NCBI GenBank assembly: GCA_964502785.1
Contig: CAZCXW010000013.1
Location: 1 to 25,090 of the forward strand
Length of the DNA: 25,090 bases
Direction of reading: 5' to 3'
DNA from: JAGVYE01 sp964502785
GTDB lineage: Archaea; Nanobdellota; Nanobdellia; Woesearchaeales; GW2011-AR9
In this document: positions 6,371 through 13,089 of the stretch, piece after piece
Numbering within the stretch: the first letter of the stretch is position 1
How the letters are laid out: every line of letters starts with the position of its first letter
Notes under the pieces: model-generated
The model's input: the letters and a program-made list of their open reading frames with translations, nothing else
What the model was told of the DNA's origin: nothing
Databases searched by the model: none
Program-made: the position numbers and the translations under genes

Positions 6371-6458
6371 TTTTTACTACCATTCAAAGAATAATTACCA
6401 AAGATTTATAAAGGAACGATTGAATTAAGAATTAATTGGCAGAGACAGGTAGTAAAAA
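6371..6458. repeat. 11-bp inverted repeat flanking a TATA-like box
   Basis: TTTTTACTACC (6371-6381) is perfectly inverted at 6448-6458 (GGTAGTAAAAA). Between them lies GATTTATAAAGG (6400-6411), a plausible TATA box that could start the long helicase leader. The arms may be a regulator-binding pair or the ends of a small element. The left arm begins 4 nt after the NurA-domain stop. Confidence 0.4.
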
Positions 6459-6524
6459 TATACTAATTCTGTTTCAAAAATACTAGTACGTAAAATTACA
6501 TCTAGGTTGCTAATGTATAGTGTC

Positions 6525-6612
6525 GGACAAAAATAATCGAACAATAATCAACAGCAACTATATCTAAAGGGCATAACCAAATGTTCGATTGCTTATGTCC
6601 TTTACGATATAG
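6525..6612 (+). promoter_or_regulatory. Structured, apparently two-state leader of the DEAD-box helicase
   Basis: Fold 1 is a strong hairpin. CTATATCTAAAGGGCATAA (6558-6576) pairs with TTATGTCCTTTACGATATAG (6593-6612), giving 19 base pairs as RNA (one G-U) with a single bulged C and a 16-nt loop. Fold 2 uses the loop: TGTTCGATT (6582-6590) is complementary to AATCGAACA (6535-6543), and TGTCC (6596-6600) to GGACA (6525-6529). The TGTCC segment is shared by both, so the full folds exclude each other, while loop pairing alone could make a pseudoknot. AGCAA/TTGCT (6553-6557/6634-6638) brackets the hairpin. It lies about 100 nt before the helicase start. Confidence 0.6.
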
Positions 6613-6638
6613 CAGGCGATTAAACTAATTTCGTTGCT

Positions 6639-6713
6639 ATGGGGAGAGGAGCGAAAAAAAAGATTACTATCGTTCTTCTCGTAAAAAAAAACATAACGAG
6701 GAAAATAAAATGA
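6639..6713 (+). CDS. 24-codon upstream ORF overlapping the helicase start
   Basis: ATG at 6639 follows the leader hairpin and reads 24 codons (beginning MGRGAKKKITIV, rich in Lys and Arg). It stops at TGA 6711-6713, overlapping the helicase ATG as ATGA. It could be a leader peptide coupled to helicase translation. Alternatively, adding one A to the A8 run at 6654-6661 would put this ATG in frame with the helicase, giving a basic N-terminal extension. It may also be chance, since the helicase has its own Shine-Dalgarno-like GAGG. Confidence 0.3.
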   Translation: MGRGAKKKITIVLLVKKNITRKIK

Positions 6714-7909
6714 GTTTTGAAGCATTACAAATAAAAAAAGAAATTGTCCGCGCCTTGCGCGAGCAGAGTATAATTACTCCGACACCCATTCAGGCTAAAT
6801 CTATCCCTTTGATTCTCGAGGGGAGAAATGTCATCAGTATTTCCAAAACAGGTTCAGGAAAGACGGCCTGTTTTGGTGTTCCCATCTTGGAGAAAGTGAT
6901 ACCAAGAGGTGGAATCCAGTGTCTTATTCTTACTCCTACGAGAGAATTGGCAAATCAGATCTCCGGAGAGTTTCAGAAATGGAGCAAATATCTTAATCTC
7001 AAAATCGCCACCGTTTTTGGCGGAGTTTCTATGGGGCCGCAAATTCGCGATATGGCGCGGGCTGAAATTTTCGTTGGAACACCAGGAAGAACTCTGGATC
7101 ATTTGAGTTCAGGAAATCTAAACTTGTCCAATGTGCAAATTTTTGTTCTTGATGAAGCAGATAAAATGGTAGAAATGGGCATGATTGAAGATGTAGAAAG
7201 AATTCTCTCGGCGACACCCCGCAACCGGCAGATTCTCCTTTTTGGAGCAACGATTAGCAATGAAATTGATTATCTTAAACAGAAGTATATGGGCGACGTG
7301 GCTGTCGCTCAAGATGAAGTATATGTCAAAGAAGATTTACTGAAACAATGTTACTACAATGTAAGCAAGCATCAGAAGTTTTCGCTTCTCGTCCATCTTC
7401 TCAAAACTGAACAAGTGGAACGAGCCATTATCTTCTGTTCAAAACGATCTACGGTGGAGCTGCTTAATAAGAATCTCCACCTGCAAGGCATTAAATCAGA
7501 TATGATCCATGGGAAAATGCGGCAGAACAAAAGGTTATTTGTCATTGACCGCTTTAACCAGGGAAAAATAAAATATTTAGTTGCTTCTTCCGTGGCCGCC
7601 AGAGGATTGGATATTAAAGATGTCACTCACGTATTTAACTATGACCTTTCCAGAGACCCTCAAGAATATATCCATCGCGTTGGAAGAACAGCCAGGGCAG
7701 GAGAATCTGGAAAAGCAATAACGCTGCTTTCAGAACAAGATCACGATGCCTTTCGACAAATCTTTAGAAGGTACGATGTGAATGTTGAAGAAACAAGCAT
7801 AGATCATTTTCCAATGCTGCGCTTTGAAATGGAGCAGGCTGATCATTCTTTTGATCGACGTCACTTCTCACGAAGACCGCATCGAAGCAGGCATCATACT
7901 TATAATTGA
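6710..7909 (+). CDS. DEAD-box ATP-dependent RNA helicase
   Basis: A 399-aa DEAD-box protein that would unwind RNA duplexes in the cytoplasm (ribosome assembly, mRNA decay or cold adaptation). Motifs in order: Q motif TPTPIQ (23-28); motif I KTGSGKT (46-52, Lys51); Ia PTREL; GG; Ib TPGR; II DEAD (148-151); III reading GAT (179-181) instead of SAT; IV IIFCSKR; V reading SSVAARGLDI, where TDVAARG is usual; VI HRVGRTARAG. A short basic His/Arg tail (RRPHRSRHH) closes it and probably helps bind RNA. Length is that of a minimal two-RecA-domain core. ATG 6710 has GAGG 8-11 nt upstream and overlaps the stop of a 24-codon ORF. It has a long structured leader, and DEAD-box genes of cold-adapted archaea are known to carry regulatory leaders, so RNA-level control is plausible. 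Confidence 0.93.
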   Translation: MSFEALQIKKEIVRALREQSIITPTPIQAKSIPLILEGRNVISISKTGSGKTACFGVPILEKVIPRGGIQCLILTPTRELANQISGEFQKWSKYLNLKIATVFGGVSMGPQIRDMARAEIFVGTPGRTLDHLSSGNLNLSNVQIFVLDEADKMVEMGMIEDVERILSATPRNRQILLFGATISNEIDYLKQKYMGDVAVAQDEVYVKEDLLKQCYYNVSKHQKFSLLVHLLKTEQVERAIIFCSKRSTVELLNKNLHLQGIKSDMIHGKMRQNKRLFVIDRFNQGKIKYLVASSVAARGLDIKDVTHVFNYDLSRDPQEYIHRVGRTARAGESGKAITLLSEQDHDAFRQIFRRYDVNVEETSIDHFPMLRFEMEQADHSFDRRHFSRRPHRSRHHTYN

Positions 7910-7928
7910 GCTGAGCTTCTCAGAATGA

Positions 7929-7945
7929 TTCTTTTTTCTTTTTTT
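7929..7945 (+). terminator. T-rich terminator after the helicase gene
   Basis: TTCTTTTTTCTTTTTTT starts 19 nt after the helicase stop. Archaeal RNA polymerase stops at such oligo-T runs without needing a hairpin. Read-through into the next gene is possible, because no promoter is obvious before 7974. Confidence 0.5.
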
Positions 7946-7973
7946 CGATGGAAACGGAAAAATTGATGTTGGG

Positions 7974-8714
7974 ATGATTTCTGAAGATACTCTTGAAGCG
8001 GCGGTTGCCAAAGTTCAGGCCATTCCTTACGAGCAGCGAAGAATTATTGTTTATACCGGCGTGCATCCACATGAAGGAACGACACAATTGGCTTCTTTCC
8101 ATGAAGAACGCTGGAAGGAATATGGAGCATTAGTGGTTGCCCATCCTAAGGATAATACACCTCATGCGATTTGGGAAAGACATCGCAAGAAATGGGGAAA
8201 TCAATTTGCATTACTGGATCCTGCCGAAGCAGTTGATGAGTCTCGATATCAAGATGCCGTTGCTGGAAAGGATCGAGATAAAACAGTTTTTGTTGAATTT
8301 CATGGTACGTCTATAGGAAGAGATACATTTCGTAAAGAAAGAATTTTGGAAATTACACCGACAAGTAAAGTTAAAGAATCTATCTGTCCGCAAGCTTTTA
8401 CAGAATATTATAACTTTTTCCCTTTAGAATTTTTGGGAGGAGATTATTTAGACTATAATTTACCTGCAAATCGTGTGCTCGTTGAATATTATTATGTTGG
8501 AGACTCTTTTCCATTAGATTATCTTTTAATGTATCGATTTGAGTGTGCATATCTGCAGTCTACGGAAAGAGGCCATGGCAAATTTGGAAACATCCACCCG
8601 AGCTACGTTCTAAAACAACCAAAACTAAATGAAGAAGATATTACAGCATTTAATCTATGGCACGTAAAAACTTTTGATAAACTTCTTAAGCACATTGCTT
8701 CAAAGATTGGCTAA
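7974..8714 (+). CDS. Possible zinc-dependent hydrolase (M14/AstE-AspA-like), 246 aa
   Basis: Not firmly recognised. The best clue is IIVYTGVHPHEGT: a hydrophobic strand, then H31-x-x-E34 followed by Gly, like the zinc-binding GxHGNE of succinylglutamate desuccinylase/aspartoacylase and M14 carboxypeptidases. A later strand ending FVEFHGT (His110) could supply the third ligand. The rest is globular, with an aromatic central part (EYYNFFPLEFLGGDYLDYNLP) and a His-rich motif near the end (ERGHGKFGNIHPSYV). No signal peptide, so cytosolic. ATG 7974 is the first usable start. The frame is open upstream to 7929 through the T-rich terminator but has no start codon there. It lies 64 nt after the helicase and may be co-transcribed. 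An N-formylglutamate-deformylase-like enzyme is an alternative. Function is tentative. Confidence 0.6.
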   Translation: MISEDTLEAAVAKVQAIPYEQRRIIVYTGVHPHEGTTQLASFHEERWKEYGALVVAHPKDNTPHAIWERHRKKWGNQFALLDPAEAVDESRYQDAVAGKDRDKTVFVEFHGTSIGRDTFRKERILEITPTSKVKESICPQAFTEYYNFFPLEFLGGDYLDYNLPANRVLVEYYYVGDSFPLDYLLMYRFECAYLQSTERGHGKFGNIHPSYVLKQPKLNEEDITAFNLWHVKTFDKLLKHIASKIG

Positions 8715-8828
8715 ATTATCTATCTCCTGAGTTTTCTTGGACATGTGTTTTTCATAATCTTAACATACGTTCTTCAACTGCCAGATACATTCTTCTCGAA
8801 CAAAGTTGGAAAAAAACGGCAAAATCAC

Positions 8829-9356
8829 TCACTTTTCGAGTTGTGCCATAACACGTTCAATGCGGCCAGTAATAGTTTGATGGTGATCTAGTTCTGTTTG
8901 GAGCATTTCCGCCAAAGTAGTGATAATCTCTTCTTTCGAAGAACTGTGATAACCACTGTTCTCCAAATTAGATAATTCATAACCTGCAACTTTAGAGGAA
9001 GCATCATCATCATCAAGAAGCATAATAAACTGTAGTTTGTGCTTAAACGTGACATTAATATGATCCTCTTTATAATCCACATGTAAATCTCCCAGAAATG
9101 TTTTTCCTTTTGATGAATCATAGCTATGGACTCTATAATTTTTTGATCCATTCAATTGGTTACAAAGACTTTCAACTTCCTGAGCTACAAGGCGTGAATT
9201 TAAAGTTGTTACATAGCTCCCTTGACCTTTGTTAGGGCATCTCTCCGTAAATAAAAGCACATTGTCCTTACCCTTGTCCGTCGCTCGGTATGCGTCTTCA
9301 ACGGCAGAGAGTATTGATTCCAATTCTTGTTTTACTAGGCCTAAAGGTGGAGTCAT
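8829..9356 (-). CDS. Hypothetical protein, 175 aa
   Basis: I do not recognise this family. The N-terminal 45 residues form a helix followed by a strand (DNVLLFTERCPNKGQG). The middle alternates strands and charged loops (HVDYKEDHINVTFKHKLQFIMLLDDDDASS), and the last 40 residues form a long amphipathic helix (EIITTLAEMLQTELDHHQTITGRIERVMAQLEK) that could dimerise. The alpha/beta outline with a C-terminal helix would suit a small binding or regulatory protein, but no catalytic motif is visible. It is soluble and has no signal peptide. A TATA box 26 nt before the ATG marks a leaderless single-gene unit. It converges with the gene ending at 8714. The 114-nt gap between them holds nothing I can name. 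Confidence 0.65.
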   Translation of the reverse strand: MTPPLGLVKQELESILSAVEDAYRATDKGKDNVLLFTERCPNKGQGSYVTTLNSRLVAQEVESLCNQLNGSKNYRVHSYDSSKGKTFLGDLHVDYKEDHINVTFKHKLQFIMLLDDDDASSKVAGYELSNLENSGYHSSSKEEIITTLAEMLQTELDHHQTITGRIERVMAQLEK

Positions 9357-9376
9357 ATAGCTCTAAATGGGATAGT

Positions 9377-9388
9377 CATTTATAAATG
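9377..9388 (-). promoter_or_regulatory. TATA box of the gene at 9356
   Basis: CATTTATAAATG, itself palindromic, is centred about 26 nt upstream of the minus-strand ATG (9354-9356), giving a leaderless start. Confidence 0.55.
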
Positions 9389-9461
9389 TTTTGTTAAATA
9401 ACACCACTTTTAAATGATAAACTTTCTTTAAACGCTGTTAAAGCTAAGAAGATGAAAGAGC

Positions 9462-9962
9462 TTAATGTTTTCCTTTTACCCTTCCTGGACTATACTCAAA
9501 CCAATCGTCTTTGGTTATGGGATGAAAGTAATCCGCTTCTTCTGCCAAAGCCCGGGCTGTCGTCCTTTCCACCGCGGCAATTTCGACTCTGACGCCTTCT
9601 GATTTTAGGTGCTGAACGAGATCCAAATAATCAGAATCTCCAGACATGATGATGATCGTGTCCACTTTGGATGACAATTGCGTCGCTTTGATAGAAAGAG
9701 GGATATCCGCGCTTTTATGACAAGCAATCACAGAACCGTAGTACAGCGAATGGAGACGCTCCGCCAGCTTGGAGGAAATATTCTTCCCTTCGCGAAAATA
9801 AATGAGTCTGTTTAATCCTCGGCCGTTAAGGAGCCTGGGAATAAGCTTGTCAAAATTAACCATTGTGGCTTCGGAACCAGAATCTTCATGGATGCTCCGT
9901 TCGATGTTGTTCCCATCGCATAAAATTGCCACTGTTTGATTTATCAGAATTTTGTTTTCCAT
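9462..9962 (-). CDS. NYN/LabA-like PIN-fold ribonuclease domain protein
   Basis: A 166-aa single-domain NYN protein (LabA/DUF88 group), a PIN-like fold that usually cleaves RNA with bound Mg2+ or Mn2+. The acidic set is visible: VAILCDGNNIE (Asp16 and the typical Asn pair), HKSADIPLS (Asp86), and IIIMSGDSDYLDL (Asp109, Asp111). VRVEIAAVERTTARALAEEADYF is the usual last strand and helix of the fold. The catalytic centre therefore seems intact. Start: ATG 9960-9962 is preceded by the Shine-Dalgarno-like AGGTGA about 7 nt upstream, so this gene has a leadered mRNA unlike many neighbours. It is divergent from the PPM phosphatase gene at 10042, with an 79-nt shared promoter region. The RNA target is unknown. 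Confidence 0.85.
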   Translation of the reverse strand: MENKILINQTVAILCDGNNIERSIHEDSGSEATMVNFDKLIPRLLNGRGLNRLIYFREGKNISSKLAERLHSLYYGSVIACHKSADIPLSIKATQLSSKVDTIIIMSGDSDYLDLVQHLKSEGVRVEIAAVERTTARALAEEADYFHPITKDDWFEYSPGRVKGKH

Positions 9963-10041
9963 AAGACTTCACCTGCCTTTTATGTGAAGAAGAAAATTCA
10001 CCTTAATAAAGTTTTTCTAGTTGAAGTGATTATATCGTAAA

Positions 10042-10755
10042 ATGAGAGAATGGATTCACTTTGAAAGGAAATTAGGAAGATATGACCTTGCCGGAGCCCA
10101 ATATTCTTACGGTGATGTATTTTCATTTGTAGAAAGGGCGAAAAAAGGCATTGTTCTTGTTGATACCTGCGGTCATGTACCTGAGAAAGGAAAGAGGATG
10201 AAACAATTTCTTGAAAATATACAACGCTGGCAAGGAAGCAATGCGGCGGAAGATCTTCAAACTTTAGAACAGCGGCTATTACAAATTAAACCGGAAGGTT
10301 GGAATGAATGGGTTTCTGCATTATACGTTCAAATGGTTAACAATGAATTTTCTATAGCTAAAGCAGGCGGAATACCTAATCCCTTGATATTAAGAGAAGA
10401 TGGCAGTTATAAAGAAATTTTATTACCTCCGAGTAAGCCTTTCGACCATGAATTCCCTAAAATACAAAGGGAAATGTATTTTAATTGTTTAGAAAAAGGG
10501 AATGTTCTCTGTTTATATTCCGATGGTTTTCTTGCTCCTTTTTTCGAGTTGACGCGTCGTTATTCAAAAAAAGATTGGAACAGAGTAATTCATGAGGATA
10601 TGTACCAGTATCTTAATTTATTTGTCCGCCCTCTTTCCCGCCCGCTTCCCGAAATAAGAAATATTATTGTTGAAGAAACAAAGAAGGGAATGAGAAATAA
10701 TGAACGGGAAGATGATATCACGCTTATGCTGGTGAAGTTGACTTCTGATTCATAA
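10042..10755 (+). CDS. SpoIIE/RsbU-type PPM serine phosphatase
   Basis: The 237-aa protein follows the PPM (PP2C) fold of the SpoIIE/RsbU class, stand-alone without sensor domains. Motifs: YGDVFSF (Asp25, the first metal ligand), IVLVDTCGHVPEKG (Asp41 and the Gly-His step corresponding to DVSGHG), FSIAKAGGIPNPLIL (the AG-H-PP segment, His replaced by Gly), VLCLYSDGF (Asp161, corresponding to LYTDG) and REDDITLMLVKL (Asp224/Asp225, the terminal metal ligand). It should dephosphorylate Ser/Thr of a partner protein in the cytoplasm; in bacteria that partner is an anti-anti-sigma factor, which has no obvious counterpart in archaea. A TATA-like TTAATAAAG lies about 35 nt upstream of the ATG. The GNAT gene follows 35 nt later and is probably co-transcribed. 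The substrate is unknown. Confidence 0.8.
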   Translation: MREWIHFERKLGRYDLAGAQYSYGDVFSFVERAKKGIVLVDTCGHVPEKGKRMKQFLENIQRWQGSNAAEDLQTLEQRLLQIKPEGWNEWVSALYVQMVNNEFSIAKAGGIPNPLILREDGSYKEILLPPSKPFDHEFPKIQREMYFNCLEKGNVLCLYSDGFLAPFFELTRRYSKKDWNRVIHEDMYQYLNLFVRPLSRPLPEIRNIIVEETKKGMRNNEREDDITLMLVKLTSDS

Positions 10756-10790
10756 ATTTGTTGAATGAGGATTATTATTTCAATTCCAAA

Positions 10791-11297
10791 ATGTCTTTAA
10801 CGATTTCTAGAGCAACAATTACCGATGTCAAAAATATTCTTCTTATCCTTACTTCTTGCGCTGATGGGCTTTCACAGCAAGGAATGCCGCATTGGAATGG
10901 CGCACATACCACAGAAAATGTTAAGAACAGAATTGTAGAGAATGAAGTGTATGTAGTGAGAGAAAATAATGAAGCCTTGGGAACAATGACTCTATCAAAA
11001 AATCCCCAATCATATTATCAAGAACAAGATAAACTATTTTGGAAAGCATCAAATGCTGCAGCAATGTACATTAGTAAATTAGCGGTTCGGCCGGAATGCC
11101 AAGGATTAGGAATTGCCAGCGCTTTATTGCGATTTGCTGAGGAATCATCTGCGCAACGTTCTATTTCCTTCATAAGGCTTGATGCCGTATCGTATTACGA
11201 TGCTCTTACCAGGTTCTATATACAAAGGGGTTATTCCCTTGTTGGAAGAAGAATGGTCGGGAAAAATGAGAGTAATTTCTTTGAAAAAGAAATTTAA
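10791..11297 (+). CDS. GNAT family N-acetyltransferase
   Basis: A 168-aa GNAT fold enzyme that would transfer an acetyl group from acetyl-CoA to an amine of an unknown small molecule or protein. It starts with the typical first strand (SLTISRATITDVKNIL). A middle region follows, with LGTMTLSKNP and MYISKLAVRPECQGLGIASALL, where RPECQGLGIA is the acetyl-CoA pyrophosphate-binding motif A (R/Q-x-x-G-x-G/A). FIRLDAVSYYDALTRFYIQRGYSLVGR is motif B, in which the Tyr/Phe-x-x-x-GY supports catalysis and CoA exit. An upstream TTG at 10758 would add eleven residues, but ATG 10791 fits the domain start better. The gene follows the PPM phosphatase closely on the same strand. Confidence 0.85.
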   Translation: MSLTISRATITDVKNILLILTSCADGLSQQGMPHWNGAHTTENVKNRIVENEVYVVRENNEALGTMTLSKNPQSYYQEQDKLFWKASNAAAMYISKLAVRPECQGLGIASALLRFAEESSAQRSISFIRLDAVSYYDALTRFYIQRGYSLVGRRMVGKNESNFFEKEI

Positions 11298-11392
11298 ATA
11301 CAATCCAAACTCTTAAATAATAAGTCTTTTTTGCAATAAATTATACGTAAAAAACGAGTTCTGGCTTGTTTCACGTACAGCGAGGTGCACTT

Positions 11393-11827
11393 ATGCTAAC
11401 CGTAAAAAAAGGAAATAGGGTCAAAGTCGAATATGAAGGAAAATTAGAAGATGGAACTATTTTTGATGCAAGTAAAAATCATGGTGCGCCTTTAGAATTT
11501 GAAGTAGGCGCTGGGCAGATGATTAGTGGTTTTGATGAAGCTGTCCTAGGCATGAAAATCAGCGAAGAGAAAGCAGTCGTCCTCCCGCCTGACAAAGCCT
11601 ATGGTAATGTTAATCCTTTGCTGATTAAGAATGTACCCCGCACAGAGCTGCCCCAAAACCAACAGATTGAAAGAGGGATGGTTCTGGGTGTAGCTTTGCC
11701 GAATGGACAGCAGATACCCGCCCGCATCGTAAATACTTCAGTACAAGACATTACCATTGATTTTAACCATCCTCTGGCTGGGAAAATTTTAAAATTTAAA
11801 ATTAAAGTCGTGGCGATTAAAGATTAA
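11393..11827 (+). CDS. FKBP-type peptidyl-prolyl isomerase, SlyD-like
   Basis: A 144-aa archaeal short FKBP. It catalyses cis-trans isomerisation of prolyl bonds and usually acts as a cytoplasmic folding helper. The FKBP part (VKVEYEGKLEDGTIFDAS, LEFEVGAGQMISGFDEAVLGM, the EEKAVVLPPDKAYG turn) contains the usual active-site aromatic and Asp/Phe positions. The insert-in-flap chaperone domain follows (VPRTELPQNQQIERGMVLGVALPNGQQIPARIV), and FNHPLAGKILKFKIKVVAI closes the FKBP sheet, as in SlyD. There is no metal-binding His-rich tail. The start is decided by GAGGTG 8 nt upstream of ATG 11393; an in-frame TTG at 11366 is unlikely. A TATA-like AATTTAAATA at 11291-11300 could drive it. Confidence 0.93.
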   Translation: MLTVKKGNRVKVEYEGKLEDGTIFDASKNHGAPLEFEVGAGQMISGFDEAVLGMKISEEKAVVLPPDKAYGNVNPLLIKNVPRTELPQNQQIERGMVLGVALPNGQQIPARIVNTSVQDITIDFNHPLAGKILKFKIKVVAIKD

Positions 11828-11866
11828 CGATTAAGATTTAACCTTCTTTTAGGAATTTGTGTTTTG

Positions 11867-12733
11867 TTAGTTTGTGATAAGAATATAACGTGTATTTTTA
11901 TTTCCCTTTTCCAATGTAAAAGCCATTCCTTCCAAATTTACTATTCTTCTATTTTCTGGACTATTCTTTTGATGATCTGCGTTTCCTTTACTAAACATAC
12001 TTTCAAAAACTTCCCAGGGCTGTGTTTGTTGAGAAAAAAGCATATTCGCAATCATGCCAACATCTCGCCATTCCCCTCCCCTCGTACGGTCGGAAATCAC
12101 AATCAAAGGTGTTTCTGGATCGGAAGCAATATTTTCTTTGTCTTTTTCGCGTTGATCGCCAATCATAACCGCGCGGAGAGTTTTTCCGCCCATGGATTGT
12201 GCAGCTAAAAGACGCGCCAGGTATAAATCTTTAATTTTAGAAACGCCAAGATAAGGGTTCTTGTACGTTGTAGAACAATCCAATGGCTGCTCTGTTTTCC
12301 GATGAACAAGAGTGCCCCAATATGCATTAAAAGAGTGTATTTCTGCTTCGACGGCCATAATTTCTTCCGCATCAAGCGCTTTTTTCCGTTTTTCGTACAG
12401 CTCTTGGGACAGAGATTCAATTCTTCTTCCACCTGTAAAGATAGCTCTCGAACAATAATCCTCAGCGACCACTCTTAATTCTCCAGAAGGAGTATAATAA
12501 CGCAAAGGAGAGCAGTGAGCAAAAATATCTTCTTTTCCTAAGTAATGGGTTTCATCAATTCCAAGCTCTGCCAGATCGCTTAATTCGTCTCTTGGCGCTC
12601 CCGTGGCAACATAAATCTCTTTGTCGAGACGGCGCTGCTGATGCAAAAATTCGGCAACTCCCGTATAGATTCCTTTTCCATGAACCCCGAATTCTCCGAT
12701 TGTTCTGTCTTTATCGAAAAAAAGTATATCCAT
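11867..12733 (-). CDS. HAD superfamily phosphatase-like protein
   Basis: A 288-aa protein with HAD fold signatures. The nucleophile motif FFDKDRT has Asp7 and Asp9 at the chain start. Motif II Thr is in VATGAP (Thr44). A Lys-containing motif III region is near VSKIKDLYLARLL, and motif IV is VMIGDQREKDKENI with the metal-binding Asp. The cap region between motifs II and III (about 60-170) is helical and charged. The C-terminal 60 residues are not typical of the domain. It should hydrolyse a phosphoester or phosphoanhydride in the cytoplasm, substrate unknown. A TATA box about 24 nt before the ATG makes it a leaderless single gene. It converges with the FKBP gene (39-nt gap). Confidence 0.8.
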   Translation of the reverse strand: MDILFFDKDRTIGEFGVHGKGIYTGVAEFLHQQRRLDKEIYVATGAPRDELSDLAELGIDETHYLGKEDIFAHCSPLRYYTPSGELRVVAEDYCSRAIFTGGRRIESLSQELYEKRKKALDAEEIMAVEAEIHSFNAYWGTLVHRKTEQPLDCSTTYKNPYLGVSKIKDLYLARLLAAQSMGGKTLRAVMIGDQREKDKENIASDPETPLIVISDRTRGGEWRDVGMIANMLFSQQTQPWEVFESMFSKGNADHQKNSPENRRIVNLEGMAFTLEKGNKNTRYILITN

Positions 12734-12750
12734 ATACGTGACAAAAAGGC

Positions 12751-12760
12751 ATTTATATTT
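12751..12760 (-). promoter_or_regulatory. TATA box of the HAD gene
   Basis: AAATATAAAT on the minus strand lies about 24 nt before the ATG (12731-12733). Confidence 0.55.
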
Positions 12761-12854
12761 AAAATTAACTAATTGATCACTGAAAAGTAATAAATGTCAA
12801 CTGAATACAATTAAAAATGATGATTTTTCTGAAAAACAGAGATAATCATAAATT

Positions 12855-13085
12855 TTAGTTTGCATCAAATAAATCGTAGCCCATCCACTTCATGCTTCCT
12901 CTTCTAAATAATTGATATGTGACTGTAAAGCCAATCGTTGTGTAAAGTGGAAGCGCTGCCGCATCTGATGTCTCTGCTTGCGTCAACTGATCAATCTTCC
13001 AAAAATTAAAAATGGCGCTCTCCGCAGATAAAAGAAGAAGAGCTAACCCCTGCAGCTCCGAATGAAATGCTTCGCTTATTTCCAT
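12855..13085 (-). CDS. Short ORF resembling the C-terminal part of a GNAT acetyltransferase
   Basis: The 76-aa product begins 4 nt after the ileS stop. Its second half, AETSDAAALPLYTTIGFTVTYQLFRRG, matches the end of a GNAT domain (motif B, A-x-x-LY-x-x-x-GF), and its first half could be the helix after motif A. The acetyl-CoA-binding motif A (Q-x-x-G-x-G/A) and the N-terminal strands are absent. The ORF therefore looks like a 3' remnant of a GNAT gene left beside ileS, or a tiny protein built from that half. It cannot be an active acetyltransferase alone. ATG at 13083-13085 is the only good start. No ribosome binding site can be made out. Confidence 0.5.
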   Translation of the reverse strand: MEISEAFHSELQGLALLLLSAESAIFNFWKIDQLTQAETSDAAALPLYTTIGFTVTYQLFRRGSMKWMGYDLFDAN

Positions 13086-13089
13086 ATTT

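Noticed and set aside
7944..7976. EF-hand-like DGNGKID reading just upstream of the gene at 7974
   Set aside because: It lies after a T-rich terminator, has no start codon, and is too short for a domain; probably a chance frame.
12815..12850. C/D box sRNA (ATGATGA then CTGA)
   Set aside because: Only 5 nt lie between the C-like and D-like boxes, leaving no guide, and no C'/D boxes follow.
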